Shown here: in pieces, positions 26,561-34,297 of the stretch
Layout of the letters: each line of letters starts with the position of its first letter
Position numbering within the stretch: position 1 is the first letter of the stretch
NCBI GenBank assembly: GCA_009836625.1
Contig: VXVC01000012.1
Location: 256,073 to 320,072, forward strand
DNA length: 64,000 nucleotides
From: Holophagales bacterium
Lineage (GTDB): Bacteria; Acidobacteriota; Thermoanaerobaculia; Multivoradales; Multivoraceae
Reading direction: 5' to 3'
The notes under the pieces: model-generated
Database searches by the model: none
Told to the model about the DNA's origin: nothing
What the model saw: only the letters and a program-made list of their open reading frames with translations
Made by a program: the position numbers and the translations under genes

Positions 26561-28887
26561 ACCGGCTCGCCGAACCGTTCTTTCGCGTTTCGGTCGCCCT
26601 CCTATTGACGGCAGCGGTTCCGGGGCTGAACGCCCAGACGGAAGTTGTCACCGTCGTTCGAGGGGAACTGCCTATCCACTCCCAGGCTCGGGTTGTGGTT
26701 CGCGACCAAGAGGGGGATGAACGCCTAGCTGTACCAATCGACACCAGCGACAGCGCGGCACATCGCATCCGCCTAACGGACACCGATACGGTCAGCTGTG
26801 CAGGTGACGGTCTTTGGTGCCCAGTTCTGACTACTTCTGCCGGTGGCGGCGTAGCAGGCCGGCTGGTTCTTCCGGTGTTCAACCGGACTTCTTTCCGGAT
26901 GCCGGTCGTCCTGCCGCCGGGTGAAGGTTGGGTGGGTGAGAAGCTCCAGGTTGAGTTCTGGCTCAGGTCAAGGCAGTCGCAGGATCATGCTTTGCCGTCA
27001 TTGGCACAGGCAGATGAACGGTTCGTCCTGGAGGCGTCAGTCGACACCACGGACACCGGGTTGACGGTAGGCTGGTCTGGGCCAGCAGGTGCTCTCGACT
27101 TCCGCATTGCGGCCGAAGGGTGGGCGCCTGCGTACTTGTTTGATATCGAGACCCGGCCAGGCAGCGTGACTCTGCCCCAGACGAAGTTCGTCCGAGGATC
27201 ATCGCTCTCAGCGTTTGCCGTAGATGTCGAGACAGGTGCTGGAGTCCCTGACGTGGCGGTTGCGCTCCATCTTCCCGATGCTGAGTACGAGGATGAACGC
27301 GCTCGGCGACTCCGTAGGTCAGAAACCACGAACGACCGCGGTTTCGTCCAGCTGCGAGGCATCCCACCAGGCATTTACGACCTCGTCCTCTCAAGTGAAG
27401 GCCGACCTCCGACCCATATCAGGGACGTCGAGATGACGGACGGTGCCGAGACCTGGCTCGGCAATGTGGAACTACTTGGATTCGCTCAGATGACGGTCCA
27501 CGTAGAACCCGCTACCAACAATGGGGAGCCATGGCGCATCGAGGTTTGGCAACTGACTGAGCCGTGGACAGAGGCCTCGGCGACCACAAGTAGTGGCGTG
27601 TCTGTCTTGCGCGGACTCGTGCAAGGGCAGTACGAAGTCAGAGTAATCGGTTCCAGGGACAGCCTGGTTCGATCGGAAACACGCTGGATAGGCAGCGATG
27701 AGACGGTATTCCTGTCTCTCGACCTAGCCCGGGTCAGAGGACGGGTTCTCCTTGGTAGATACGGCGTCCGTTCCGAAGTGGATCTCGCTACCGGCGGCGG
27801 CGACCGCTCTCGGTTCAAGACAGACGACGAAGGCCGCTTCGGGGGCAGCATTCCCCGGCCGCTTCAGGACCGGGTTGTTGCGTTCGTGGAGACGGAGGAC
27901 GGCATTCATCGGACGTTTCGGCTAGAGCCACGCCAGCGTAGCGGTGCCTACGAAGTGTTACTCGAGCTGGGTAATCATGGTATCCGGGGCCAAGTGCTGG
28001 AGGCTACGTCGAGACGGCCAATCGACGGCGCCCTGGTCATGATCCGGCGTCCAGAGAACGAGGGCTTCTATCCGAGTGAACTGATGGTCGACGCTACCGG
28101 TTCTTTCGTCTTCCTGGGCCTCGATGCCGACAACTACGAGTTGACCGCCTACCGGGACGGCTACACGGAAGCCCGTCTGGCCGGAACTCCCGCTATCGAG
28201 ATGTCGGGCCCCGAAGAGGTCGTGGACACGCCCGGGCCGAACGGGGTTACGATCCTGTTGCAGCCGGGAACGCCTCTCGACGTCCTCATAACCTCCGCCG
28301 ACGGCATTCCGGAGCGCGGTGCCAACGTCAGAGTGTTCACGCTGACACCCGAAGGCACAGGCATTGGTGAAACGACCACCGACCTTGCGGGACGGGGTCA
28401 AGTCGTCGTGCCGCGCAGCGTCCTGCCCGCGGCAGTCGTCGTCCAGGCTCCGTCCGGTGTCCTCTGGTCTGGCTGCGTGGTTGTACCCGAAGAGGAACAG
28501 GTGCTACACCTTCAGCTTCCTTCCGCACCCGGCGGGACACTCTTGCTGCGGCGAACGGAACCGGATCTCGGCGATGGTCTTCCCATGCCCGATCAGGATC
28601 TCGTCTCGCTTGGCGGCGGATTGCTCCGAATCCAGGACTTTCTGAACTGGACGGCCGCTGTTGGACTTCCACTGCCTTCCGAGGACACGTTTCGAGTACC
28701 TCGGGTGGCATCCGGCCATTACGCCGTTACCGAAACTCTGCCATTGGGGCTAGACGCCTATCCGGCCGCTTGTCAGGGGACGGGTCGGCCGACTGGAGCC
28801 TGGGAGTATCTCCCGGTTGGCGGAGAACTGGCCCTGCCGTTTCGGTTTGAAGCGGTTGACGACGGGAGCTTCTGGATCCCCGGCTAA
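26557..28887 (+). CDS. Large secreted protein with repeated carboxypeptidase-regulatory/Ig-like domains
   Basis: 776 aa from GTG 26557 (GTGA overlap). A signal peptide (RVSVALLLTAAVPGLNAQ) precedes several beta-sandwich modules of the carboxypeptidase-regulatory-like type. Examples are DVETGAGVPDVAVALHLP ... GFVQLRGIPPGIYDLVLSS, then GIRGQVLEATSRRPIDGALV ... GSFVFLGLDADNYELTAYRD, then ADGIPERGANVRVF. Such modules bind surfaces or scaffold other domains; no catalytic domain is seen. With the Cys-rich partner it forms an isolated two-gene unit. Codon use is atypical for the window. Family-level function is unknown. Confidence 0.75.
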   Translation: MNRLAEPFFRVSVALLLTAAVPGLNAQTEVVTVVRGELPIHSQARVVVRDQEGDERLAVPIDTSDSAAHRIRLTDTDTVSCAGDGLWCPVLTTSAGGGVAGRLVLPVFNRTSFRMPVVLPPGEGWVGEKLQVEFWLRSRQSQDHALPSLAQADERFVLEASVDTTDTGLTVGWSGPAGALDFRIAAEGWAPAYLFDIETRPGSVTLPQTKFVRGSSLSAFAVDVETGAGVPDVAVALHLPDAEYEDERARRLRRSETTNDRGFVQLRGIPPGIYDLVLSSEGRPPTHIRDVEMTDGAETWLGNVELLGFAQMTVHVEPATNNGEPWRIEVWQLTEPWTEASATTSSGVSVLRGLVQGQYEVRVIGSRDSLVRSETRWIGSDETVFLSLDLARVRGRVLLGRYGVRSEVDLATGGGDRSRFKTDDEGRFGGSIPRPLQDRVVAFVETEDGIHRTFRLEPRQRSGAYEVLLELGNHGIRGQVLEATSRRPIDGALVMIRRPENEGFYPSELMVDATGSFVFLGLDADNYELTAYRDGYTEARLAGTPAIEMSGPEEVVDTPGPNGVTILLQPGTPLDVLITSADGIPERGANVRVFTLTPEGTGIGETTTDLAGRGQVVVPRSVLPAAVVVQAPSGVLWSGCVVVPEEEQVLHLQLPSAPGGTLLLRRTEPDLGDGLPMPDQDLVSLGGGLLRIQDFLNWTAAVGLPLPSEDTFRVPRVASGHYAVTETLPLGLDAYPAACQGTGRPTGAWEYLPVGGELALPFRFEAVDDGSFWIPG

Positions 28888-29080
28888 CGTGAGGCAGCCT
28901 CGCGAGCTGACCGATTGGGGACGGTGGGGCGGAGACGGGCGAGAGGTTCTGGTCGGGCTGGGCCATGCCCCCGAATGGCCGTCTCCGCCGCGACAGCCGT
29001 GGTGAGTCCTCGACCAACGTGGAACAGCCTTCAGCGTAGTGAGTGACCCGCTACGGAGTACGCAACGGTGGCGGAGGTGT

Positions 29081-29095
29081 TCATCACAACCCTAC
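29081..29095. repeat. 15-bp direct repeat matching the cassette leader (25982-25996)
   Basis: TCATCACAACCCTAC is identical at both sites, 3099 bp apart. The two copies flank the two-gene cassette inside the larger 150-bp repeats. The right copy has no gene after it, so it may be a leftover leader of a lost copy or a recombination core. Confidence 0.75.
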
Positions 29096-29258
29096 GCGAG
29101 AGCCGCGGGCCGTAACGGGCCACCATTTAGCGTACCGCAGCGATGCCTCCGTAGCAGACTGAGAGTTCCTCGGCATCAAAGCGCGATACCCTCGGCTCCT
29201 TCGTTCCCTTGTTCAGGCATGCTCGTCCAGGAGGAGCCGGTTCAGGATCCGCATGGTC

Positions 29259-29284
29259 TGACCGACCGAGAAACTGGTCGGTCA
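29259..29284. repeat. Perfect 9-bp inverted repeat (hairpin or operator)
   Basis: TGACCGACC and GGTCGGTCA are exact reverse complements separated by GAGAAACT. There is no following T-run, so a classical intrinsic terminator is unlikely. It could be an operator, a replication or transfer hairpin, or a remnant of an element end. Confidence 0.6.
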
Positions 29285-29366
29285 ACCGCCGGATGCCGCA
29301 GGAAAGACCCGCTACGGAACGGAACCGGCAGGTTCGTGCCAACGCCTCTCCTCGATCTCTCAAGCC

Positions 29367-29516
29367 GCGCTAAACCGTCGGATCGTCGCTGATCTGCACC
29401 ACCATCTTGCCGGTGTTCTCGCCGCGGAAGAGGCCCATGAACGCCTCCGGGGCGTTCGCGAGGCCGGAGACGATCGTCTCGCGGTAGGCGACCTTGCCTT
29501 CCGCGATCCAGCCGGC
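29367..29516. repeat. 150-bp perfect direct repeat, copy B (inside intact oxidoreductase gene)
   Basis: Identical to 25457-25606. This copy is continuous with the full-length gene, so it is the likely parent. Identity over 150 bp implies a recent duplication, gene conversion or an assembly artefact. Confidence 0.95.
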
Positions 29517-30386
29517 GACGTCGCGGACGAAGTCGGCGCGGCGGTCCATGTGGTCGGAGACGATGAAGCCCTGCATCCTGAGGCGCTTCGGAATGATCGA
29601 GATGAGGGTCCTCGGTCCCGGTCGCGGCTCCTCGTCGTTGTAGTGGGCGATCATCCCGCACACCGGGATCCGCCCGAACATGTTCATGTGCAGCAGGACG
29701 GCCTCGAGCGTCGGTCCGCCGACGTTCTCGAAGTAGACGTCGATGCCGTCCGGGCAGGTCTCGCTCAGGGACCGGTTCAGGTCGTCGTGGTAGTCGAAGG
29801 CGGCGTCGTAGCCGAGATCGGAGACCAGGTGCTCGACCTTGTCCGGTGAGCCGGCGCTGCCGACCGCGCGGCAGCCCTTGATCTTCGCGATCTGGCCGAC
29901 GAGGCTGCCGACCGCGCCCGCCGCGGCCGACACGAAGACGGTCTCGCCCTCCTTCGGTTCGCCGAGGTCGAGCAGGCCGACGTAGGCGGTCATCCCCGGC
30001 ATGCCGAGCACGCCGAGAAAGGCGGACAGCGGCGCGCCGTGGGTGTCGAGTTTCTGCAACTCCGTCGCGTGGGCGGCGAAGTGGCTGCGCCAGCCGAAGC
30101 GGCTCGACACCAGGTCGCCCGGCGAGAGGGCGTCCGTGTTCGACTCCTCGACGACCCCCACGGCGCCGCCGTCGAGCGGTTTCCCGATGGCGAACGGCGG
30201 CGTGTAGGACTTGATGTCCCGCATGCGGCCCCGCATGTACGGGTCGACCGACATGTAGACGTTGCGCACCAGCGCCTGGCCTTCGCCGGCGGCCGGCATC
30301 CCGGTCTCGGCGAGTTCAAAGTTGGCCGCCTCGGGTTCGCCGGCGGGGCGGGAAGCGAGGCGGATTTCCTGGCTGCGGTCGGACAT
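29370..30386 (-). CDS. NADP-dependent medium-chain oxidoreductase (LTB4 dehydrogenase/CurA-like)
   Basis: 338 aa from ATG 30386; the track's 30554 start is upstream noise. It is a zinc-free MDR. The N-terminal domain has YMSVDPYMRGRM; the Rossmann domain has VFVSAAAGAVGSLVGQIAKIKG, then DVYFENVGGPTLEAVL and YRETIVSGLANAPEAF. Relatives reduce the double bond of enones, curcumin or leukotrienes with NADPH. Its last 147 bp are duplicated at 25460. It lies 23 bp downstream of the serine hydrolase gene on the same strand. Confidence 0.93.
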   Translation of the reverse strand: MSDRSQEIRLASRPAGEPEAANFELAETGMPAAGEGQALVRNVYMSVDPYMRGRMRDIKSYTPPFAIGKPLDGGAVGVVEESNTDALSPGDLVSSRFGWRSHFAAHATELQKLDTHGAPLSAFLGVLGMPGMTAYVGLLDLGEPKEGETVFVSAAAGAVGSLVGQIAKIKGCRAVGSAGSPDKVEHLVSDLGYDAAFDYHDDLNRSLSETCPDGIDVYFENVGGPTLEAVLLHMNMFGRIPVCGMIAHYNDEEPRPGPRTLISIIPKRLRMQGFIVSDHMDRRADFVRDVAGWIAEGKVAYRETIVSGLANAPEAFMGLFRGENTGKMVVQISDDPTV

Positions 30387-30409
30387 CTTTCGTCGTGCTC
30401 CGGAAGGGG

Positions 30410-31720
30410 TCAGTCGATGATCGCCTGGTAGGCGAGGTTGCGGAACTCCGTGCCGTAGGTCAGGCCGGCGTGGGGGAGGATCTGGATCATGAACACGGCG
30501 ACCATCTCCTCGTCGGGGTCGATCCAGAAGCGGGTGCCCGCGGCGCCGCCCCAACTGTAGTCACCGGGAGAACCCAGCGCGCCGTTGATGCCCGGGTTCG
30601 TGTTGACCCGGAAGGTGAGCCCGAACCCGTCGCCCGGCCCCATCAACTGACCGACCCGCGGCATGTCGCCGATGTGGTCGGAAGACAGCAGCTTGACGGA
30701 CTTCGGACTCAGCAACTGGCCGCCGTCGTAGCGGCCGCCGTCGAGCAGCATCTGGACCATCCGGTAATAGTCGGTGGTGGTCGAGACGAGGCCCGCGCCG
30801 CCGTAGAAGATCTTCGGCTTCTTGAGATAGGAGTCCTGCGGCGGCGCGCTGGAGCGCATGACGGTGCCGTCGCCCGCTTCGCGGTCGGGCGTGTAGAGCA
30901 CGGCCAGCCGGTCTTCGGTGCCCGGGCGGACGTAGAAGGCCGTGTCCTTCATCCCGAGCGGCTTGAAGATCTCCTCTTCGAGGAAGACGTCGAAGGTCTT
31001 GCCCGAGATCACCTCGACCAGGCGGCCCAGGACGTCCATGCCGTAGCCGTAGCGCCACACGGTGCCGGGGTGGTCGTGCAGCGGCGACTGGCCCAGCTTG
31101 TCGACGAACTCCTCCAGGGTCTGGTCGCGGTTGCCGACGCCGAGTTCGGCGTAGTACATGCCGCCGCGCGCGTTGCGCGGACCGCCGTAGCTGATGCCGG
31201 CGCTATGGGTCAGCAGGTCCTGGACCGTCATGTCGCGGTTCGCCGGGACGAGTTCCATGCGCGGATCGCCGGTCGGGGCGACGCTCCACTCGGTGACTTC
31301 CAGGTCGCCGAGCGCCGGAATCCAGCGCGAGGCCGGCGTGCGCAGCGGGAAGCCGTACTTCTCGTGGAGGATCATGACGGCGACGCCGGTCACCGCCTTG
31401 GACATCGAGTAGATGCGGAAGAGCGCGTCCTTCGGCATCGGCTCCTTCGTCTCGAGATCCCGGTAGCCGTAGGTGTTGAAGTACGCGATCTCACCGCGGC
31501 GGGCGATCAGACCGGTGGCTCCGGCGACCTTGCCGGCCTCGATGTAGCCGTTCATCGCCGCGTCGATGCGGGCGAGCCGTTCGGCCGACAGGCCAACCTG
31601 CTCCGGCTTCGAGATCGTGACCTCGGGGTCGGCGGCCGTCAGCGGCGCTGCGGCGGCCAGAGTCAGGGCGAGCAGCGCTGCGACCGCAGGCCGCCAGGGT
31701 GAGAACATCCCTCGCTTCAT
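30410..31720 (-). CDS. Exported serine hydrolase, class C beta-lactamase / esterase family
   Basis: 436 aa from ATG 31720, with GAGGAG 7 nt upstream; the track's longer start is rejected. The signal peptide ends near LTAA. The active-site S105-M-S-K108 (RIYSMSKAV) is followed by the tyrosine motif YGYGMDVLGRLVE and, near the C-terminus, WGGAAGTRFWIDP in place of the KTG box. This is the pattern of beta-lactamase-related esterases and D-peptidases rather than true antibiotic-degrading enzymes. Its substrate is unknown. It probably shares a transcript with the downstream NADP oxidoreductase. Confidence 0.9.
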   Translation of the reverse strand: MKRGMFSPWRPAVAALLALTLAAAAPLTAADPEVTISKPEQVGLSAERLARIDAAMNGYIEAGKVAGATGLIARRGEIAYFNTYGYRDLETKEPMPKDALFRIYSMSKAVTGVAVMILHEKYGFPLRTPASRWIPALGDLEVTEWSVAPTGDPRMELVPANRDMTVQDLLTHSAGISYGGPRNARGGMYYAELGVGNRDQTLEEFVDKLGQSPLHDHPGTVWRYGYGMDVLGRLVEVISGKTFDVFLEEEIFKPLGMKDTAFYVRPGTEDRLAVLYTPDREAGDGTVMRSSAPPQDSYLKKPKIFYGGAGLVSTTTDYYRMVQMLLDGGRYDGGQLLSPKSVKLLSSDHIGDMPRVGQLMGPGDGFGLTFRVNTNPGINGALGSPGDYSWGGAAGTRFWIDPDEEMVAVFMIQILPHAGLTYGTEFRNLAYQAIID

Positions 31721-31814
31721 CGTCGTCTCCTCGTACGTTGGTCGTGACGTGGGGGCCGATCGTAACGGAGCCGAAATCGCGCTGCTACAGTGACGCGGAA
31801 TCCCGACCAAGCAG

Positions 31815-33230
31815 ATGCCGGTACCCATCCCACCGCTGCGCGAGGAGAACCTGCCCGAGCGCAAGCTCTCCTTCTGGCAACTCGCCGGGCCTGGCGCGAT
31901 CATGATCGGCCTCGCGATCGGTGCCGGCGAACTCGCGGTGTGGCCTTGGGTGACGGCCAAGTTCGGCACCGTGATGTTGTGGGCGGCGGCGCTAGGCGTC
32001 TTCCTCCAGCTCTGGATCAACATCGAGATCGGCCGCTGGGCGGTGGTCACGGGCGAGCACCCGTACACGTCGTACGCGCGCATGTCGATGACGGTCATCT
32101 ACGCGTTCCTCACCTTGGGGTTCGTCGGCCTGTTCCTGCCGGGCTGGGCGCGGATGTCGGGAGCGGCGCTCAAGGCGCTCTTCTTCGGACCCGACGGTCC
32201 CGGTCCGGAGTGGTTCTGGACCGCGATCACGTTCGGGTTCATCGCGCTCATCCTGTTCGGGCCCAAACAGATGTACCGGGCGGTCGAGCGGGCGATCGGG
32301 ATCATGGTCCTGGTCATCACGATCGGCCTGATCTACGTCGCGTTCTCCGTCGGCACCTGGGACGCGGTCAAGGAGATGGGGAGCGGGCTAGTCAACTTCG
32401 GCCACATCGAGCTGGACGATGAGTTCACCTTCGCCCGGTTCTTCGGCGCCGTGGTCTTCGCCGGCATCGGCGGCGCCGGCAATCTCTGGTACGCCTTCTA
32501 CCTTCGGGACAAGAACATCGGAATGGGTGGCCGCATCCCGGTGCTGGCGAACCCGCTGCGCGTCCACAAGACGGCCGAAGTCCAGACCGGGTTCCGCTAC
32601 ATAGAGAGTCCCGAGAACGCGAGCCGGTTCAAGCGCTGGATGCGCTTCGTGATCCAGGACCAGGTCATCTTCTTCTGGCTCGGCAACACCTTCACCATGT
32701 TCCTGTTCATGTTCGGTGCACTGACCGTGCTGCGCCCGGCGGGGATCGTTCCCGCCGAGGGCCAGATCGTCTGGGACATGTCGATCATCCTGGAGTCGAG
32801 CCTCGGCACCTTTGGCCGCTACGTCTTCCTGCTGATCGGCATGGCCGCCCTGTTCAGCTCGCAGCTCGGCGGCGTCGACGGCGGCGCCCGCACCTGGTCC
32901 TACCTGCTGGGCTCCATGTTCAAGTTCGGCCGCAAGCGCACCCAGAGCCAGTGGTACCTGATCTTCGCCATCATGTTCATGGTCGCCGGCACCGCCTCCA
33001 CCGCGTTCTTTGAAGTCTCCGGGGTGTCCGCGCTCGGCTTCATCTTCAACGCCGCCCTGCTGGGCGGATTCGCGATGGCGATCTACGTTCCGCTGACGCT
33101 CTACGTGAACCTGACGAAGCTGCCGAAGTCCGCCCGCCCGAAGGCGCTCAACATCGTGATGATGCTGATCGCTTCCGCGGTCTACGTGTCGTTCACCCTG
33201 TTCACGATCTGGGGCCTGATCTTCGGGTGA
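31815..33230 (+). CDS. Nramp-related transporter without canonical metal motifs (copy 1)
   Basis: 471 aa with about eleven helices in a LeuT-type arrangement. Helix 1 reads GPGAIMIGLAIGAGELAVWP: the position of the metal-binding DPGN of true Nramp proteins is GAGE. The helix 6 region reads FAGIGGAGNLWYAFYLRDKN, without the A/MPH motif. It is therefore an Nramp-superfamily protein unlikely to move Mn2+/Fe2+ by the known mechanism. Charged loops (RDKNIGMGGRIP) are conserved within this subgroup. It stands alone between the serine hydrolase and the FabH gene. Its substrate is unknown. Confidence 0.8.
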   Translation: MPVPIPPLREENLPERKLSFWQLAGPGAIMIGLAIGAGELAVWPWVTAKFGTVMLWAAALGVFLQLWINIEIGRWAVVTGEHPYTSYARMSMTVIYAFLTLGFVGLFLPGWARMSGAALKALFFGPDGPGPEWFWTAITFGFIALILFGPKQMYRAVERAIGIMVLVITIGLIYVAFSVGTWDAVKEMGSGLVNFGHIELDDEFTFARFFGAVVFAGIGGAGNLWYAFYLRDKNIGMGGRIPVLANPLRVHKTAEVQTGFRYIESPENASRFKRWMRFVIQDQVIFFWLGNTFTMFLFMFGALTVLRPAGIVPAEGQIVWDMSIILESSLGTFGRYVFLLIGMAALFSSQLGGVDGGARTWSYLLGSMFKFGRKRTQSQWYLIFAIMFMVAGTASTAFFEVSGVSALGFIFNAALLGGFAMAIYVPLTLYVNLTKLPKSARPKALNIVMMLIASAVYVSFTLFTIWGLIFG

Positions 33231-33244
33231 TCAGGACCGGGAGC

Positions 33245-34240
33245 TCAGCCGGTGAAGCGGAGCAGGGCCGCCCCCCAGTGGAAGCCGGCGCCGAAGGAGG
33301 TCAGCAGCACCAGGTCGCCCGGCGAGATGCGGCCCTTGGTGTGGGCTTCCCAGAGCGCCAGGGGAACCGATGCCGAGCCGGTGTTCCCGTACTCCTGGAG
33401 GTTCGTGTAGACCTTCTCCATCGGTACGGACAGGTTCTTCGCGACCGCCTGAACGATACGCAGGTTCGCCTGGTGGGGCACGATCATGGCCACGTCTTCG
33501 AGCTTCGCGCCCACGGCTTCCAGCACGTCGAGGCCGACTTCCGACATGCGATGGACGGCGTGACGGAACACCGCCCGGCCCTCCATGATCAGCTTCAGAT
33601 GCTCTTCCTTCTGGGCGTACTCGAGGCTGAACGGCTTGCGAGTGCCGCCGATCTCCAGGGTCAGAATGCTCCACTGGCTGCCGTCGGTGCCGGTCCTGGC
33701 GCCGAGGATCTCGGCCATTTGTGGTCCGCGCTCGACGATCACGCCGGCCGCGGCGTCGCCGAACAGTACGCAGGTCTCCCGGATCTTCCAGCTCACCAGA
33801 CGCGTAATCAGCTCGACGCCGATGACGAGCACCCGGCGGGTGCCGGTCAGGACCCGCGAGCGGGCGACGTCCATCGCCTGCACGAAGCCGGCGCAACCGC
33901 TGCCGCCGAGGTCGTAGGAAGGGACTTCGCGGGCGCCGAGCTTGCGCTGGACGAAGGAGGCCGTATCCGGCGTGTAGACCTCCGGAGTGTCCGTGGCCAC
34001 GATGATCTCGTCGATCTCTTCGGGGCCGATACCGCGGCTCTCGAGGGCCGATCTGGCGGCGGCCGTCGCCAGGTCGGCGGTGGACTCGTCCTCGGCGGCG
34101 ACGCGCCGCCGGTGGATGCCGGTGCGTTCGACGATCCACTCGTCTGAAGTATCTACGTAGCGGGTCCACTCCTCGTTCGTCATCACTCGCTCCGGCACAT
34201 AGCCGCCGAAGCCGCTGATTCCTACGGCCGTGTTCGTCAA
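33245..34240 (-). CDS. fabH: 3-oxoacyl-ACP synthase III-like condensing enzyme (FabH/KAS III)
   Basis: 331 aa from TTG 34240, preferred over GTG 34282 because AGGAG lies 6 nt upstream and the length then fits FabH. The catalytic triad is visible: Cys116 in GGSGCAGF, His in VPHQANLRI and Asn in YGNTGSAS. KAS III condenses acyl-CoA with malonyl-ACP to start fatty-acid or polyketide chains. It follows the CaiB-type gene by 57 bp, so it may act on an unusual acyl-CoA rather than in housekeeping synthesis. Confidence 0.92.
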   Translation of the reverse strand: MTNTAVGISGFGGYVPERVMTNEEWTRYVDTSDEWIVERTGIHRRRVAAEDESTADLATAAARSALESRGIGPEEIDEIIVATDTPEVYTPDTASFVQRKLGAREVPSYDLGGSGCAGFVQAMDVARSRVLTGTRRVLVIGVELITRLVSWKIRETCVLFGDAAAGVIVERGPQMAEILGARTGTDGSQWSILTLEIGGTRKPFSLEYAQKEEHLKLIMEGRAVFRHAVHRMSEVGLDVLEAVGAKLEDVAMIVPHQANLRIVQAVAKNLSVPMEKVYTNLQEYGNTGSASVPLALWEAHTKGRISPGDLVLLTSFGAGFHWGAALLRFTG

Positions 34241-34297
34241 GTGGTCTCCTAGGGGCGTGAAATCGCCGGGTGGCTCTTCCACCGTACCACCGCTTGG

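Larger units (their letters stand above)
28888..29366. other. About 480 bp of non-coding DNA at the cassette's right side
   Basis: No convincing gene. It contains a copy of the 15-bp leader element TCATCACAACCCTAC (29081-29095). It also has a 13-bp element GACCCGCTACGGA twice (near 29045 and 29306) and a 9-bp inverted repeat at 29259-29284. The 78-codon minus ORF at 29127-29363 has no recognisable motif or good ribosome site. It looks like degraded or mobile-element-derived sequence, but no transposase motif remains. Confidence 0.5.

Noticed and set aside
29127-29363. 78-aa minus-strand ORF as a transposase remnant
   Set aside because: It lies in the island and has less biased composition, but no DDE, HTH or other motif could be recognised.
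30410-31720. Serine hydrolase as an antibiotic-resistance beta-lactamase
   Set aside because: The KTG box is replaced and the protein resembles the wider esterase/D-peptidase group; resistance cannot be claimed.
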